The position numbers and the translations under genes are program-made. A stretch of DNA of 64,000 nucleotides from CAZUNO01 sp964621445 [NCBI: Candidatus Hadarchaeota archaeon] (GTDB lineage Archaea > CAYQAE01 > CAYVLA01), in assembly GCA_964621445.1 (NCBI GenBank), contig CAZUNO010000009.1, positions 1 through 64,000 on the forward strand. The letters are read 5' to 3'. The notes below the pieces were generated by a model. It worked only from the letters and a program-made list of their open reading frames with translations. It did not search any database and was not told the origin of the DNA. Within the stretch, counting starts at the first letter, position 1. Every line of letters starts with the position of its first letter. Shown one piece after another: positions 53,213 through 60,377 of the stretch.

Positions 53213-55105
53213 TCACTGCCCCGGTACATGATATATTATCTTTACTAAATTGCTTACCATATACTTACTTGACAGATCGCTGCCAACAACCCTCAGAGGC
53301 CCCTCATCCTCAGGCAGAACCTCGCCATCCTTCTTGTAAGCAAGAATGATATCATCATTCCTAGCAACCAGGGTGCTGTTCAAAGTCCTCGAATAACCAT
53401 CACCAGCAATGACCTCAACACCATAACCCCCAGCAGCCAGATCATCATCAAAAAGATAATGACCCTCCGGATCCATCTTACCATCCACAATACTAAGCAC
53501 AACCCACAAAGGAAAACCAGAATACATATGAGTCTCATCATGCATAGTAACCTCCACCGAGGTACGATGAGTCCCACAAGTGGCACCGGAGATGAAAGAA
53601 GACCTGTTCAACACAGCATTCACACTACCCGAAAGCTCGACATCCCAATCCTTAACAGGCTGGTTTACCACTATTTCGGCAACCTCCTTCACCCAGTAGT
53701 GACCATCGGTTATCTGTCCCGAATCGCCAACGTAACCAAGGCGGAGAGGACCTCCGCTGAAATCACTGCTTCCGTCCATTTCATAGATCAACACTCCATC
53801 AACACCCCCCATCCCGGTTTCCGTGCCCTGGCTATCATAGGTGATAACCTGACCCTCGATCTCCTCGTGGGAAAGCATCATGCTATAGCCATCTGAGGCA
53901 ATAACCTCCACGCTGTAATTTGCTGGCAGGTCTCCGGTCATTTCTATTAGAGGCTCTATGGGAGCCCCAACCACCTCGTAGGGTCCCCGAACTGTTCCTG
54001 TGACCTTCTTGAATCCCGCACTTCCCTCAATGTTCTCCATTCTGATTATGTCCGAAAGGAACAGTTGCTTAGTCTTCTCACCCTCTACCTTTAACTTCCA
54101 CAGGGTGTAGAACTCAATGCTATCCACGTCCTCAACCAAGATGCCCTCTCCCACCAAAGCGGGGGCAGCTAGGGAATCTCCATCGGCCATCTGGGCAATA
54201 ATCATCTGACTTTCAGACAGGGCCCTGCTATCCAGGCTAGTACTGTTGGCCCCTGAAACCCTTACCTCATAGCCACTTTGCGCATAACTAAGGTTGAAAG
54301 TGGAGTCACCTATTTTGGGACCACCATCCACCAGGCCAAGAATCCTGGATATCTCCAGGCCACTCCAACTTGTCCCCGACGCTCTTGTGATGTTGGTTAG
54401 ATTTCCGTACGAAAGTGATTCAAATTCCGACCTCGACAGGTCCATGGAACGGCTCCCGTTTAACGTCATCGTCCATTCGGTTTCCGGCGACCGCTCTCGC
54501 GTAATCTCGAATTTCCACGTGTCTCTAACCAAACGGGATCCAGCTGATGGATTTACGAAATATCCATGACCAGCTCCCGATGTGTATCTCACGTCGATAT
54601 TACTCAGATCCCCGTCTTCAGGTAAGAACACCGTTCTAGGGCCTTTCTCCCAACCGGGTATATCCTCTCCATCGAGGGAGAATGCGAGTATGAAATCCCC
54701 CTGAAGACTCTCCCAGTATGGGCTTGGATAAACGTTATAATAGTTATACTCCTGAAAATACCCGTCGGTACTGGAAATGGTCAGTATGTCACCAGGTTCC
54801 ATGCCCCCGACCTTTTCTACCAGTTCCGAGATCTTAACCCCTTCAAAGGTCGACGATTCTCCCCAATTACCGAGTCGATTCTCGTATCGCATATCACCGG
54901 ACATGGAATCCATATCCTTGAGCTCACTAAAGTCGAGGATAACCTCCGATCCCTCTCTCCCTATCAAGGTAATGTTTGCATAGGTCTTGTTCTCCGATTC
55001 CGAGGGACCGGAAAATAGGAACCAGACGAATCCTCCTCCTATTATTACTATGGCTACCAATATGAGGGCTAGTTGCTTTCCATTTTGATCTCCGTTACCA
55101 GACAT
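53213..55105 (-). CDS. anchored surface protein with about four sulfite-oxidase-fold domains, ECF-associated
   Basis: About 630 residues, start ATG 55105 (MSGNGDQNGKQLALILVAIV); the longer frame to 55129 crosses the promoter palindrome. One N-terminal anchor helix (LALILVAIVIIGGGFVWFLF) precedes roughly four repeats of one domain, each with a strand opening, a YSGFPL/FEGVKI-type loop and a DGY motif: ISSTDGYFQEYN, YAQSGYEVRVS, IASDGYSMMLS, IAGDGYSRTLN. GPLR-type turns follow (GGPLRLGYV, EGPLRVVG). Only the last repeat has CGTHR, near where the molybdenum-ligand Cys would lie. With the S component's fused domain it suggests an outside capture system for the ECF transporter. Confidence 0.75.
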   Translation of the reverse strand: MSGNGDQNGKQLALILVAIVIIGGGFVWFLFSGPSESENKTYANITLIGREGSEVILDFSELKDMDSMSGDMRYENRLGNWGESSTFEGVKISELVEKVGGMEPGDILTISSTDGYFQEYNYYNVYPSPYWESLQGDFILAFSLDGEDIPGWEKGPRTVFLPEDGDLSNIDVRYTSGAGHGYFVNPSAGSRLVRDTWKFEITRERSPETEWTMTLNGSRSMDLSRSEFESLSYGNLTNITRASGTSWSGLEISRILGLVDGGPKIGDSTFNLSYAQSGYEVRVSGANSTSLDSRALSESQMIIAQMADGDSLAAPALVGEGILVEDVDSIEFYTLWKLKVEGEKTKQLFLSDIIRMENIEGSAGFKKVTGTVRGPYEVVGAPIEPLIEMTGDLPANYSVEVIASDGYSMMLSHEEIEGQVITYDSQGTETGMGGVDGVLIYEMDGSSDFSGGPLRLGYVGDSGQITDGHYWVKEVAEIVVNQPVKDWDVELSGSVNAVLNRSSFISGATCGTHRTSVEVTMHDETHMYSGFPLWVVLSIVDGKMDPEGHYLFDDDLAAGGYGVEVIAGDGYSRTLNSTLVARNDDIILAYKKDGEVLPEDEGPLRVVGSDLSSKYMVSNLVKIIYHVPGQ

Positions 55106-55117
55106 GATCACACCGAT

Positions 55118-55146
55118 ATGCACGGCCATGCATAACGGTCTTTAAA
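55118..55146 (-). promoter_or_regulatory. promoter of the ECF operon with an imperfect palindrome
   Basis: Minus-strand TATA-like GTTTAAAG (around 55141-55147) is followed by ATGCA-N6-TGCAT (55118-55133), an almost perfect 16-base palindrome at the expected start of transcription. It could be the operator of the four-gene ECF unit. Confidence 0.42.
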
Positions 55147-55291
55147 CTCTTTCCTACCAGTTAGGTTTGGCTCCATATCGATCATCAATGAAGGAATCCG
55201 CCATCTTTTTGAACTTCTCACAAGCGACCGGATCATCTTCAACAATGCTTTTTACCATTTCAACTCCTCCACCAGCCCATCATTTCACCGG

Positions 55292-55669
55292 ATGCGTGTA
55301 AAGAAAATGAAGCACCCATTGGTTGGCATCGGAGCGGCGGGAATCGTATCCACACTTGCCTTTACGCTCTTCATTCTGCCCCAGTCTCCGTCCTTCGAGG
55401 TGGGGGATGTAGTCGACACTACCATTCTTCTGAGTCTCGGATTCACCGCTCTACTTGCAGTTGGTTTGGCCAGGATGGCTAGAGGGATAAACCCCAGGAA
55501 CCAGGGCCAGTCACCCTCAACCGCGGGTTGGTCAACGAGGTGCCCGGATTGTGGTCGATTCATTGAAAGAAGGAGAACCTACTGCCCCCAATGCGGCGCT
55601 GATCTAAGGTTTGAGAGGGGAAATCCGCCGCGATCCCTGGCCTGCGAAAATTCAGATGATTCTGGTTAA
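55292..55669 (+). CDS. two-helix membrane protein with C-terminal zinc ribbon
   Basis: The 125-residue protein has two hydrophobic helices near the N-terminus (IGAAGIVSTLAFTLFILP; TILLSLGFTALLAVGLARMA) and a zinc ribbon CPDCGRFIERRRTYCPQCGA. The zinc ribbon should face the cytosol. Function unknown. Its end overlaps the convergent sulfatase-like gene. Confidence 0.7.
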   Translation: MRVKKMKHPLVGIGAAGIVSTLAFTLFILPQSPSFEVGDVVDTTILLSLGFTALLAVGLARMARGINPRNQGQSPSTAGWSTRCPDCGRFIERRRTYCPQCGADLRFERGNPPRSLACENSDDSG

Positions 55670-57043
55670 AGGTAGATCGGATCTGGCAATCGGCCTGAAT
55701 TTGCTTCTCATTCTGATATTCTCAGGAGGGCAATCAATGTCCTGCAGAACGGAGAGAAATTCTCCATGTGCCGACCTTGCATCCTCTTCACGCCACTCCA
55801 TGAGGTTACATTCCTCCCCAGGATCGTTCCCCAGGTCAAAATATTCGCTTTCACACTCATCTCCACCATATACATAGAGGTAATTGGAGGTCCTAAGAGA
55901 TGTGGGAGGCCGAACTTCGCGGTCCTGAACATAGGTATGACTCGACACCGCCCATTCTCTACCCCTTTGGTTCCCACGGACCACCGGAAGCATGGATATT
56001 CCCTGTACGGTTTCCGGGATCGATGCTCCAGCTGCATCCAGTATGGTTGGCATAAGGTCTGGTGGCTGGAAGAATGCGGGACATGATCCCGGTTTTAGTC
56101 CGGGCATCCTTATGATCAAGGGGATATGGGAGATCGTCCCGTACAGGGGCCACCTCCTGGTTATCCGGTTCTCCCTGTCAAGTTCCACCTTTCCTATAAA
56201 ACCATGCTCACCATGATAGAAACCATGATCGCTAGTGAGGATGATGCAGGTTTCATCATATATACCCATGCCCTTCAAGGTGTCCAGGAGATGCCCGACC
56301 CATCGATCAACAAGACTCACTTCCCCGGCGTACATGAACATCATGTGCTTTATCTCTGAGCTAGTCGCGTAATCCGATGACTCGTATGCGGGTTCGAAAA
56401 GCTCCTGCCCTTCATATCCGGGATCATATTGATCTATATAGTATCTCGGAGGGTTCCAGGGCTCGTGTGGATCAAAAGTATCGACGGAAAGGAAGAAGGT
56501 GTCATCCAAGGAATGTATTTTCTCCAGCAGGCAGGAAGCTCGTCTCATAGTCCTCGCAACGAACCGATCCTCCTCGCATTTCCACGTGGATTCCACCTTC
56601 TTGATCCTTCGTAGCCTCTCCAAAGGCACTCTGAGCTTCCTCTTTTCGGCAGGAAGGTCGATTGCGCCCCCCTCTTCGACCTCAACTCCATGCCCGGCCT
56701 GCCCTTCTATCAATTCGAATTGCTGAAATCCTCTCCTGTGGGGTGAGTTTGATGGCGTGTCGGTAATCATGCCAGTTTGGAATCCATCCTTCTGAAGGAT
56801 CTCAGGTAGCACAGCGTGGCTCGGATCCCAGGTATCTCGCCAACTTAGGTAGGGAAAGGTGAACCTCCCGGAATACAGGTCCCTTCTCATTGGGCCAGTG
56901 GGAAAACTGGCTGCAAAGAAGTTGGTGAATGTCACCGATTCTCGGGCCAAGGAGTCTATCCGCGGGGTTCTTATCCAAGTGTTGCCATAGCAGCTCAAAT
57001 AGTCCTGTCGAAGCGAATCGCAGACGATAAGCAGGATATTCAT
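55652..57043 (-). CDS. sulfatase-like hydrolase with Thr at the nucleophile position
   Basis: The 463-residue alkaline-phosphatase-superfamily protein has metal-ligand motifs MNILLIVCDSLRQDYLSCYG and CIILTSDHGFYHGEHG, and the expected C-terminal sulfatase layout ending in EYFDLGNDPGEECNLMEW. Where sulfatases have C/S-x-P-x-R, this reads FPTGPMRRDLYSG, that is Thr-Gly-Pro-Met-Arg. Thr cannot become formylglycine; it is the nucleophile in phosphodiesterases and nucleotide pyrophosphatases of the superfamily. So a phosphoesterase-type reaction is more likely than sulfate hydrolysis (inference). No signal peptide. Upstream lies a separate zinc-protein gene. Confidence 0.85.
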   Translation of the reverse strand: MNILLIVCDSLRQDYLSCYGNTWIRTPRIDSLARESVTFTNFFAASFPTGPMRRDLYSGRFTFPYLSWRDTWDPSHAVLPEILQKDGFQTGMITDTPSNSPHRRGFQQFELIEGQAGHGVEVEEGGAIDLPAEKRKLRVPLERLRRIKKVESTWKCEEDRFVARTMRRASCLLEKIHSLDDTFFLSVDTFDPHEPWNPPRYYIDQYDPGYEGQELFEPAYESSDYATSSEIKHMMFMYAGEVSLVDRWVGHLLDTLKGMGIYDETCIILTSDHGFYHGEHGFIGKVELDRENRITRRWPLYGTISHIPLIIRMPGLKPGSCPAFFQPPDLMPTILDAAGASIPETVQGISMLPVVRGNQRGREWAVSSHTYVQDREVRPPTSLRTSNYLYVYGGDECESEYFDLGNDPGEECNLMEWREEDARSAHGEFLSVLQDIDCPPENIRMRSKFRPIARSDLPLTRII

Positions 57044-57096
57044 TCAAATCACTCCTATACAGCTATCATAAATCTCAAAAGAAGACGAGACCGTCA

Positions 57097-57960
57097 TCAC
57101 ATCTCCTTGAGTGCCCTTAAACGGGATTGAATCTGGGAGATATGCTTATCTCTCGCTTCCTGCCGCATAGATGTCGCCTTCACCGTGTAGAGCTTGTCCA
57201 GAAACTGGCGCCTTGAATGGAGTTTCATGAACTCTCTAAAATCCATTTTCTCAGGGATGGCCCTTCCGCAAGTAGAACAGAGTTCCCTTTCCCTGACCCA
57301 GGTGCCGCAGAAAGGACATGTGCCGAGCTTGTTTGGCGATACCTCATCCATGGGCAGATCATTTTCTATATTCTCGATATCCATGCCAAGGGATCTAACC
57401 ACTAGTTCACACAGAAAAAATGTCTCATTGTGAAGAAAGGTCATCGAGTAGGTGAAGTTCTCATCTCTCATCGGCCTTCCACTGGTAAGAAAAGACCATC
57501 TTCTAGCCTCCTCTTTCGATATCTGTTCGGGGACAAGTGTCAGGTCGGTTACGAGGGAGGTGATGCCCTGCTTTTCAAGTATCCTGGAAATAACATACTC
57601 CAGGTGGTAGTAACATCGGATATCTCCATTAATCTCCACCGACATGGTATCCATCTGGACCCTGTGGTATCTCTTGAACTCCAAAACCAGGTTTTCCCTA
57701 ACTTCCTCCCCCAAGAGAAATTCATGCTTTATCTTTGCCCGGATCTTACGAGGAATAATGCCTTTGGTCTCCCCCTCATCCTTACCCTCGCCTTCTCTCT
57801 CAAATGCAGGAACAAGGGTCTCCGTGGACCCTCTTTGACACTCCAAACACTTCCCTCCAAATCCATGCGCCGGACAAAACCACCTGCCGCATTGACATTT
57901 TTTGAGATCAAAATCATTCCCACAGGCATAGCATTTTCTTCCCTTTCCAAAGAGCCTCAA
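57097..57960 (-). CDS. AN1-like zinc finger protein with internal domain and C-terminal zinc ribbon
   Basis: The 287-residue protein has an N-terminal Cys/His cluster CYACGNDFDLKKCQCGRWFC followed by PAHGFGGKCLEC, like an AN1 finger. A middle domain of about 150 residues follows (MDTMSVEINGDIRCYYHLEY). A zinc ribbon CPFCGTWVRERELCSTCGRA comes after that, and a basic helical C-terminus ends the protein. Soluble. Function unknown. Confidence 0.75.
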   Translation of the reverse strand: MRLFGKGRKCYACGNDFDLKKCQCGRWFCPAHGFGGKCLECQRGSTETLVPAFEREGEGKDEGETKGIIPRKIRAKIKHEFLLGEEVRENLVLEFKRYHRVQMDTMSVEINGDIRCYYHLEYVISRILEKQGITSLVTDLTLVPEQISKEEARRWSFLTSGRPMRDENFTYSMTFLHNETFFLCELVVRSLGMDIENIENDLPMDEVSPNKLGTCPFCGTWVRERELCSTCGRAIPEKMDFREFMKLHSRRQFLDKLYTVKATSMRQEARDKHISQIQSRLRALKEM

Positions 57961-58054
57961 AGGAATACCACTCTAGATAAGGCTTCCTCCAATAAGAATT
58001 CCCCTTTCAACCGGGCCGGTATAGGTTTGAGTCAATGGTGGAACAGTTTACAGA

Positions 58055-58915
58055 TCACACGGGAAGACTTCTTATCGGCACATGATGGGTATCCATGGCG
58101 AATGCCTCCCCCCGGTAGGAATAGATTAAGGCGCCCCGTTGGTCTGCAACCGCTTTGGTCCACCGTTTGTAGCTGTCAATGTCCTCAACCGTTTCCGCGT
58201 AAGCATTGTCCAGAATCTCCAGCTTCGTCTCATAGGGCTCCCCGCTGATATCGCAAACAACCATCGGTGCTTGCACCTGTGATCGGTATTCAAACCTGAA
58301 GCTAGGGCTCTCATAGTAGAAAATTCCCATGGGCAGCCATGGACTAAGCACGGGGTCGGCATTGGGTCCCTTGAAAAGATCCTTCTCTAGTTGGTCCGAG
58401 GTGTAGTACTTTGCCTCCTCCAGGTAGGTGTTGCTGCCAGCGTGGTAAACCGACTCCAATACTGCCTCCGATACCGCCCGGTGAGTCCGGTGCCTATCCT
58501 CCGGGTGAGGTAAGAAGACCCATTGAGGGCGGATCTCCCGCATCTTGTTTGCTAACTTGCCGATTATCTCGTCATTAAACCCGGAATCGATATCGAAGTC
58601 AAGACACCTAGAATTAACCTCATCACACCCCAGGGACTGGAGTGCCTTGTCGAATTCCTCCAGCCTTCTCTTCTCGGCGCCCTTGACAAGAAGAACGATG
58701 ATCTGGGATCCGTGGAACCTTGCGTATTTGTATATCATCCCCCCACATGAGATGGTTTCGTCGTCCGGGTGAGGAGAAAAAACCAGTATCCTCTCGGGCA
58801 CCAGGATGGGAATCTCTTCGTACTCCCTTCCAAAAACCTTGGCAGCACCCGGATTAAAGTTCACCCTTATGGTCTTGAATGGCTTGAAACTCAACGGATC
58901 ATCTCCTGAATTCAA
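58055..58915 (-). CDS. PIG-L family deacetylase (LmbE-like)
   Basis: The 286-residue zinc-dependent N-acetyl hydrolase has the metal motif FSPHPDDETISCGG (HPDDE) and LPHPEDRHRTHRAVSEAV (second His). Members deacetylate N-acetylglucosaminyl compounds such as GlcNAc-inositol or bacillithiol precursors, and the substrate here is unknown. An N-terminal extension of about 35 residues precedes the core. ATG at 58915 overlaps the stop of the upstream two-helix protein by four bases, so they are coupled. Confidence 0.9.
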   Translation of the reverse strand: MNSGDDPLSFKPFKTIRVNFNPGAAKVFGREYEEIPILVPERILVFSPHPDDETISCGGMIYKYARFHGSQIIVLLVKGAEKRRLEEFDKALQSLGCDEVNSRCLDFDIDSGFNDEIIGKLANKMREIRPQWVFLPHPEDRHRTHRAVSEAVLESVYHAGSNTYLEEAKYYTSDQLEKDLFKGPNADPVLSPWLPMGIFYYESPSFRFEYRSQVQAPMVVCDISGEPYETKLEILDNAYAETVEDIDSYKRWTKAVADQRGALIYSYRGEAFAMDTHHVPIRSLPV

Positions 58916-59127
58916 CCCTCCCTTTGTTTTCTCCCCTTAATGAGTTTACCCATCCTCTCATGCAGAAATAAGCCGTAGACGATTAGACCCAGACCAATTA
59001 TGAAGAGTATGTAAAGGACCACGGTTATCGCCCCCTCGTAATCACCAGCCCTTCCCTTCATGAGCAAGGCCATTATTATACCCAGGATAAGGAACAGTCC
59101 CAGCTCCTGAAGTTCCTTCGGGTCCAA
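58912..59127 (-). CDS. small two-helix membrane protein
   Basis: The 71-residue protein has two hydrophobic helices (LGLFLILGIIMALLM; VVLYILFIIGLGLIVYGLFL) and a basic tail. It overlaps the PIG-L deacetylase start (ATGA), suggesting the deacetylase works at the membrane. No known family is recognised. Confidence 0.65.
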   Translation of the reverse strand: MDPKELQELGLFLILGIIMALLMKGRAGDYEGAITVVLYILFIIGLGLIVYGLFLHERMGKLIKGRKQREG

Positions 59128-59236
59128 GGCAATTACCGGTTGTCTCTCTGTCCTATTGTATATATTTTCATCCTCCCGGATGGTCCCCGAAACGGGTCCG
59201 ATAAATTATTATTCGGACACCCAGGTTCTTCCAGTG

Positions 59237-60031
59237 ATGGATACAGTTTTAGGTCTGATTTTAGTGGCCGTCGCAACCTCTCTGGGGTGGGGACTTAGAG
59301 GTGAGTGGGGTCACTGGTGGGGGGCGACGGTTCCCGGTGCCTTCTGTGGAATGTCACTATGGCTGGGCTTCGGCACGGTGAGCAATGGTTGGCAGATGAT
59401 CGTTCTAGGTGCGGTTATGGCCGTAAGCCTATCCCTTGGAGGCGTTCTCAGCTATGGACGCATAGTGGGATATGTAAAGGGGCAACATGATAGGCCTCCC
59501 CTATTCGGAGTCCTGGCCCTATTTCTGGTCGGGGGACTCTGGGGTTTCTTCGGCGGAACTGCCCTGGGGCTGATAGCCTCAGAAAAGGATTATGTCTTCG
59601 GGGATATGGCACTGTGGGCGGTTTTGTCCTCCATAGCCGCTTTTGGCTGCTATAAGCTACTGGTAAAAGGTCTTGACCTCCACCTCTCCCCACCCCGCAG
59701 TGATGCATGGGCACCGGTTCTAGGTGCCGCCCTGGGCACCCTGGCCTTCTTCATGATCTATCCCGGGGACTGGTTGGTTGTAGGATTCGGCCTCATAGGC
59801 TGGGCTGGCTTCGGAGGGGGATTCTCCCTGGGATCATTGATTCATCGCTTCTGCCATAATGCTGGATTGGATGTCGACTCCTGGAAATTCATGGAGCACA
59901 GCGTAGGATTCTGGGGAGGTCTCTCCCTTGGAATTGCAGCCTTTCTAAACAACGGGTTGGTCAAATGCCCACCAGCCCCCCGGTCCTACTTACCGCCGGT
60001 CTGGTTGCAATATGGTTGGTGCCCTACATGA
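59237..60031 (+). CDS. multi-spanning membrane protein, 5' part of a frameshifted gene
   Basis: I chose ATG 59237 (MDTVLGLILVAVATSLGWGL); a TATA-like AAATTATTATT (59201-59211) places the transcript start almost at the codon. The protein has about seven helices with the signature SLGWGLRGEWGHWWGATVPG, which recalls uncharacterised bacterial membrane proteins with a GWGIRGxxGHE motif. The sequence is membrane-like up to AAFLNNGLVK, then reads PPAPRSYLPPVWLQYGWCPT and stops. The next helices continue in another frame (see 59965-60333). Adding one C to the C6 run at 59976-59981 restores a continuous protein of about 365 residues. Confidence 0.6.
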   Translation: MDTVLGLILVAVATSLGWGLRGEWGHWWGATVPGAFCGMSLWLGFGTVSNGWQMIVLGAVMAVSLSLGGVLSYGRIVGYVKGQHDRPPLFGVLALFLVGGLWGFFGGTALGLIASEKDYVFGDMALWAVLSSIAAFGCYKLLVKGLDLHLSPPRSDAWAPVLGAALGTLAFFMIYPGDWLVVGFGLIGWAGFGGGFSLGSLIHRFCHNAGLDVDSWKFMEHSVGFWGGLSLGIAAFLNNGLVKCPPAPRSYLPPVWLQYGWCPT

Positions 60032-60333
60032 ATATAACGGATAACGTTCGGTACTGGTCAATGGAAAGGGAATGGATTACACGCCGTTGGTATACAATAT
60101 TCCAGGTCTTTGCTCTTCTCTCCCTGATTCCATTTCTATATGTGCTTCAATTGGCCTTAACGGCATGGAGTGGTCTGAACCACCTAAACATGATAATTAC
60201 GGCCATGATCTGGTTCTTTGTATTGATGGCCATGGCGAAATTCAGATTTAAGATCAGGGGAAAACGGATCCTGGTTAACGGAACTTTCATCATCCAGGCC
60301 GCTTTATGCACCGTGATAATCTGGGTCCTATGA
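59965..60333 (+). CDS. multi-spanning membrane protein, 3' part of the same frameshifted gene
   Basis: This frame begins in the middle of a helix (LLTAGLVAIWLVPYMNITDN) and has three more helices (FQVFALLSLIPFLYVLQLAL; IITAMIWFFVLMAMAKF; FIIQAALCTVIIWVL). It has no independent ribosome binding site and overlaps the 5' part by 67 bases. The simplest reading is one gene broken in a C-run, either by a sequencing error or a recent mutation. Less likely, it is an independent overlapping gene. Confidence 0.55.
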   Translation: MPTSPPVLLTAGLVAIWLVPYMNITDNVRYWSMEREWITRRWYTIFQVFALLSLIPFLYVLQLALTAWSGLNHLNMIITAMIWFFVLMAMAKFRFKIRGKRILVNGTFIIQAALCTVIIWVL

Positions 60334-60360
60334 TCTCGATCCGAGGAGATTTAAGTGCCT

Positions 60361-60374
60361 GACACAATTGTGTC
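60361..60374. promoter_or_regulatory. perfect 14-base palindrome GACACAATTGTGTC before paralogue B
   Basis: It lies between a TATA-like GATTTAAG (60348-60355) and the ATG at 60378, exactly where a repressor would block a leaderless or short-leader transcript. A perfect 14-base palindrome is unlikely by chance at this position. Confidence 0.55.
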
Positions 60375-60377
60375 TTG

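Noticed and set aside
57430-58248. 272-codon plus-strand frame across the AN1-like and PIG-L genes
   Set aside because: Antisense to two well-supported genes and without recognisable domains.
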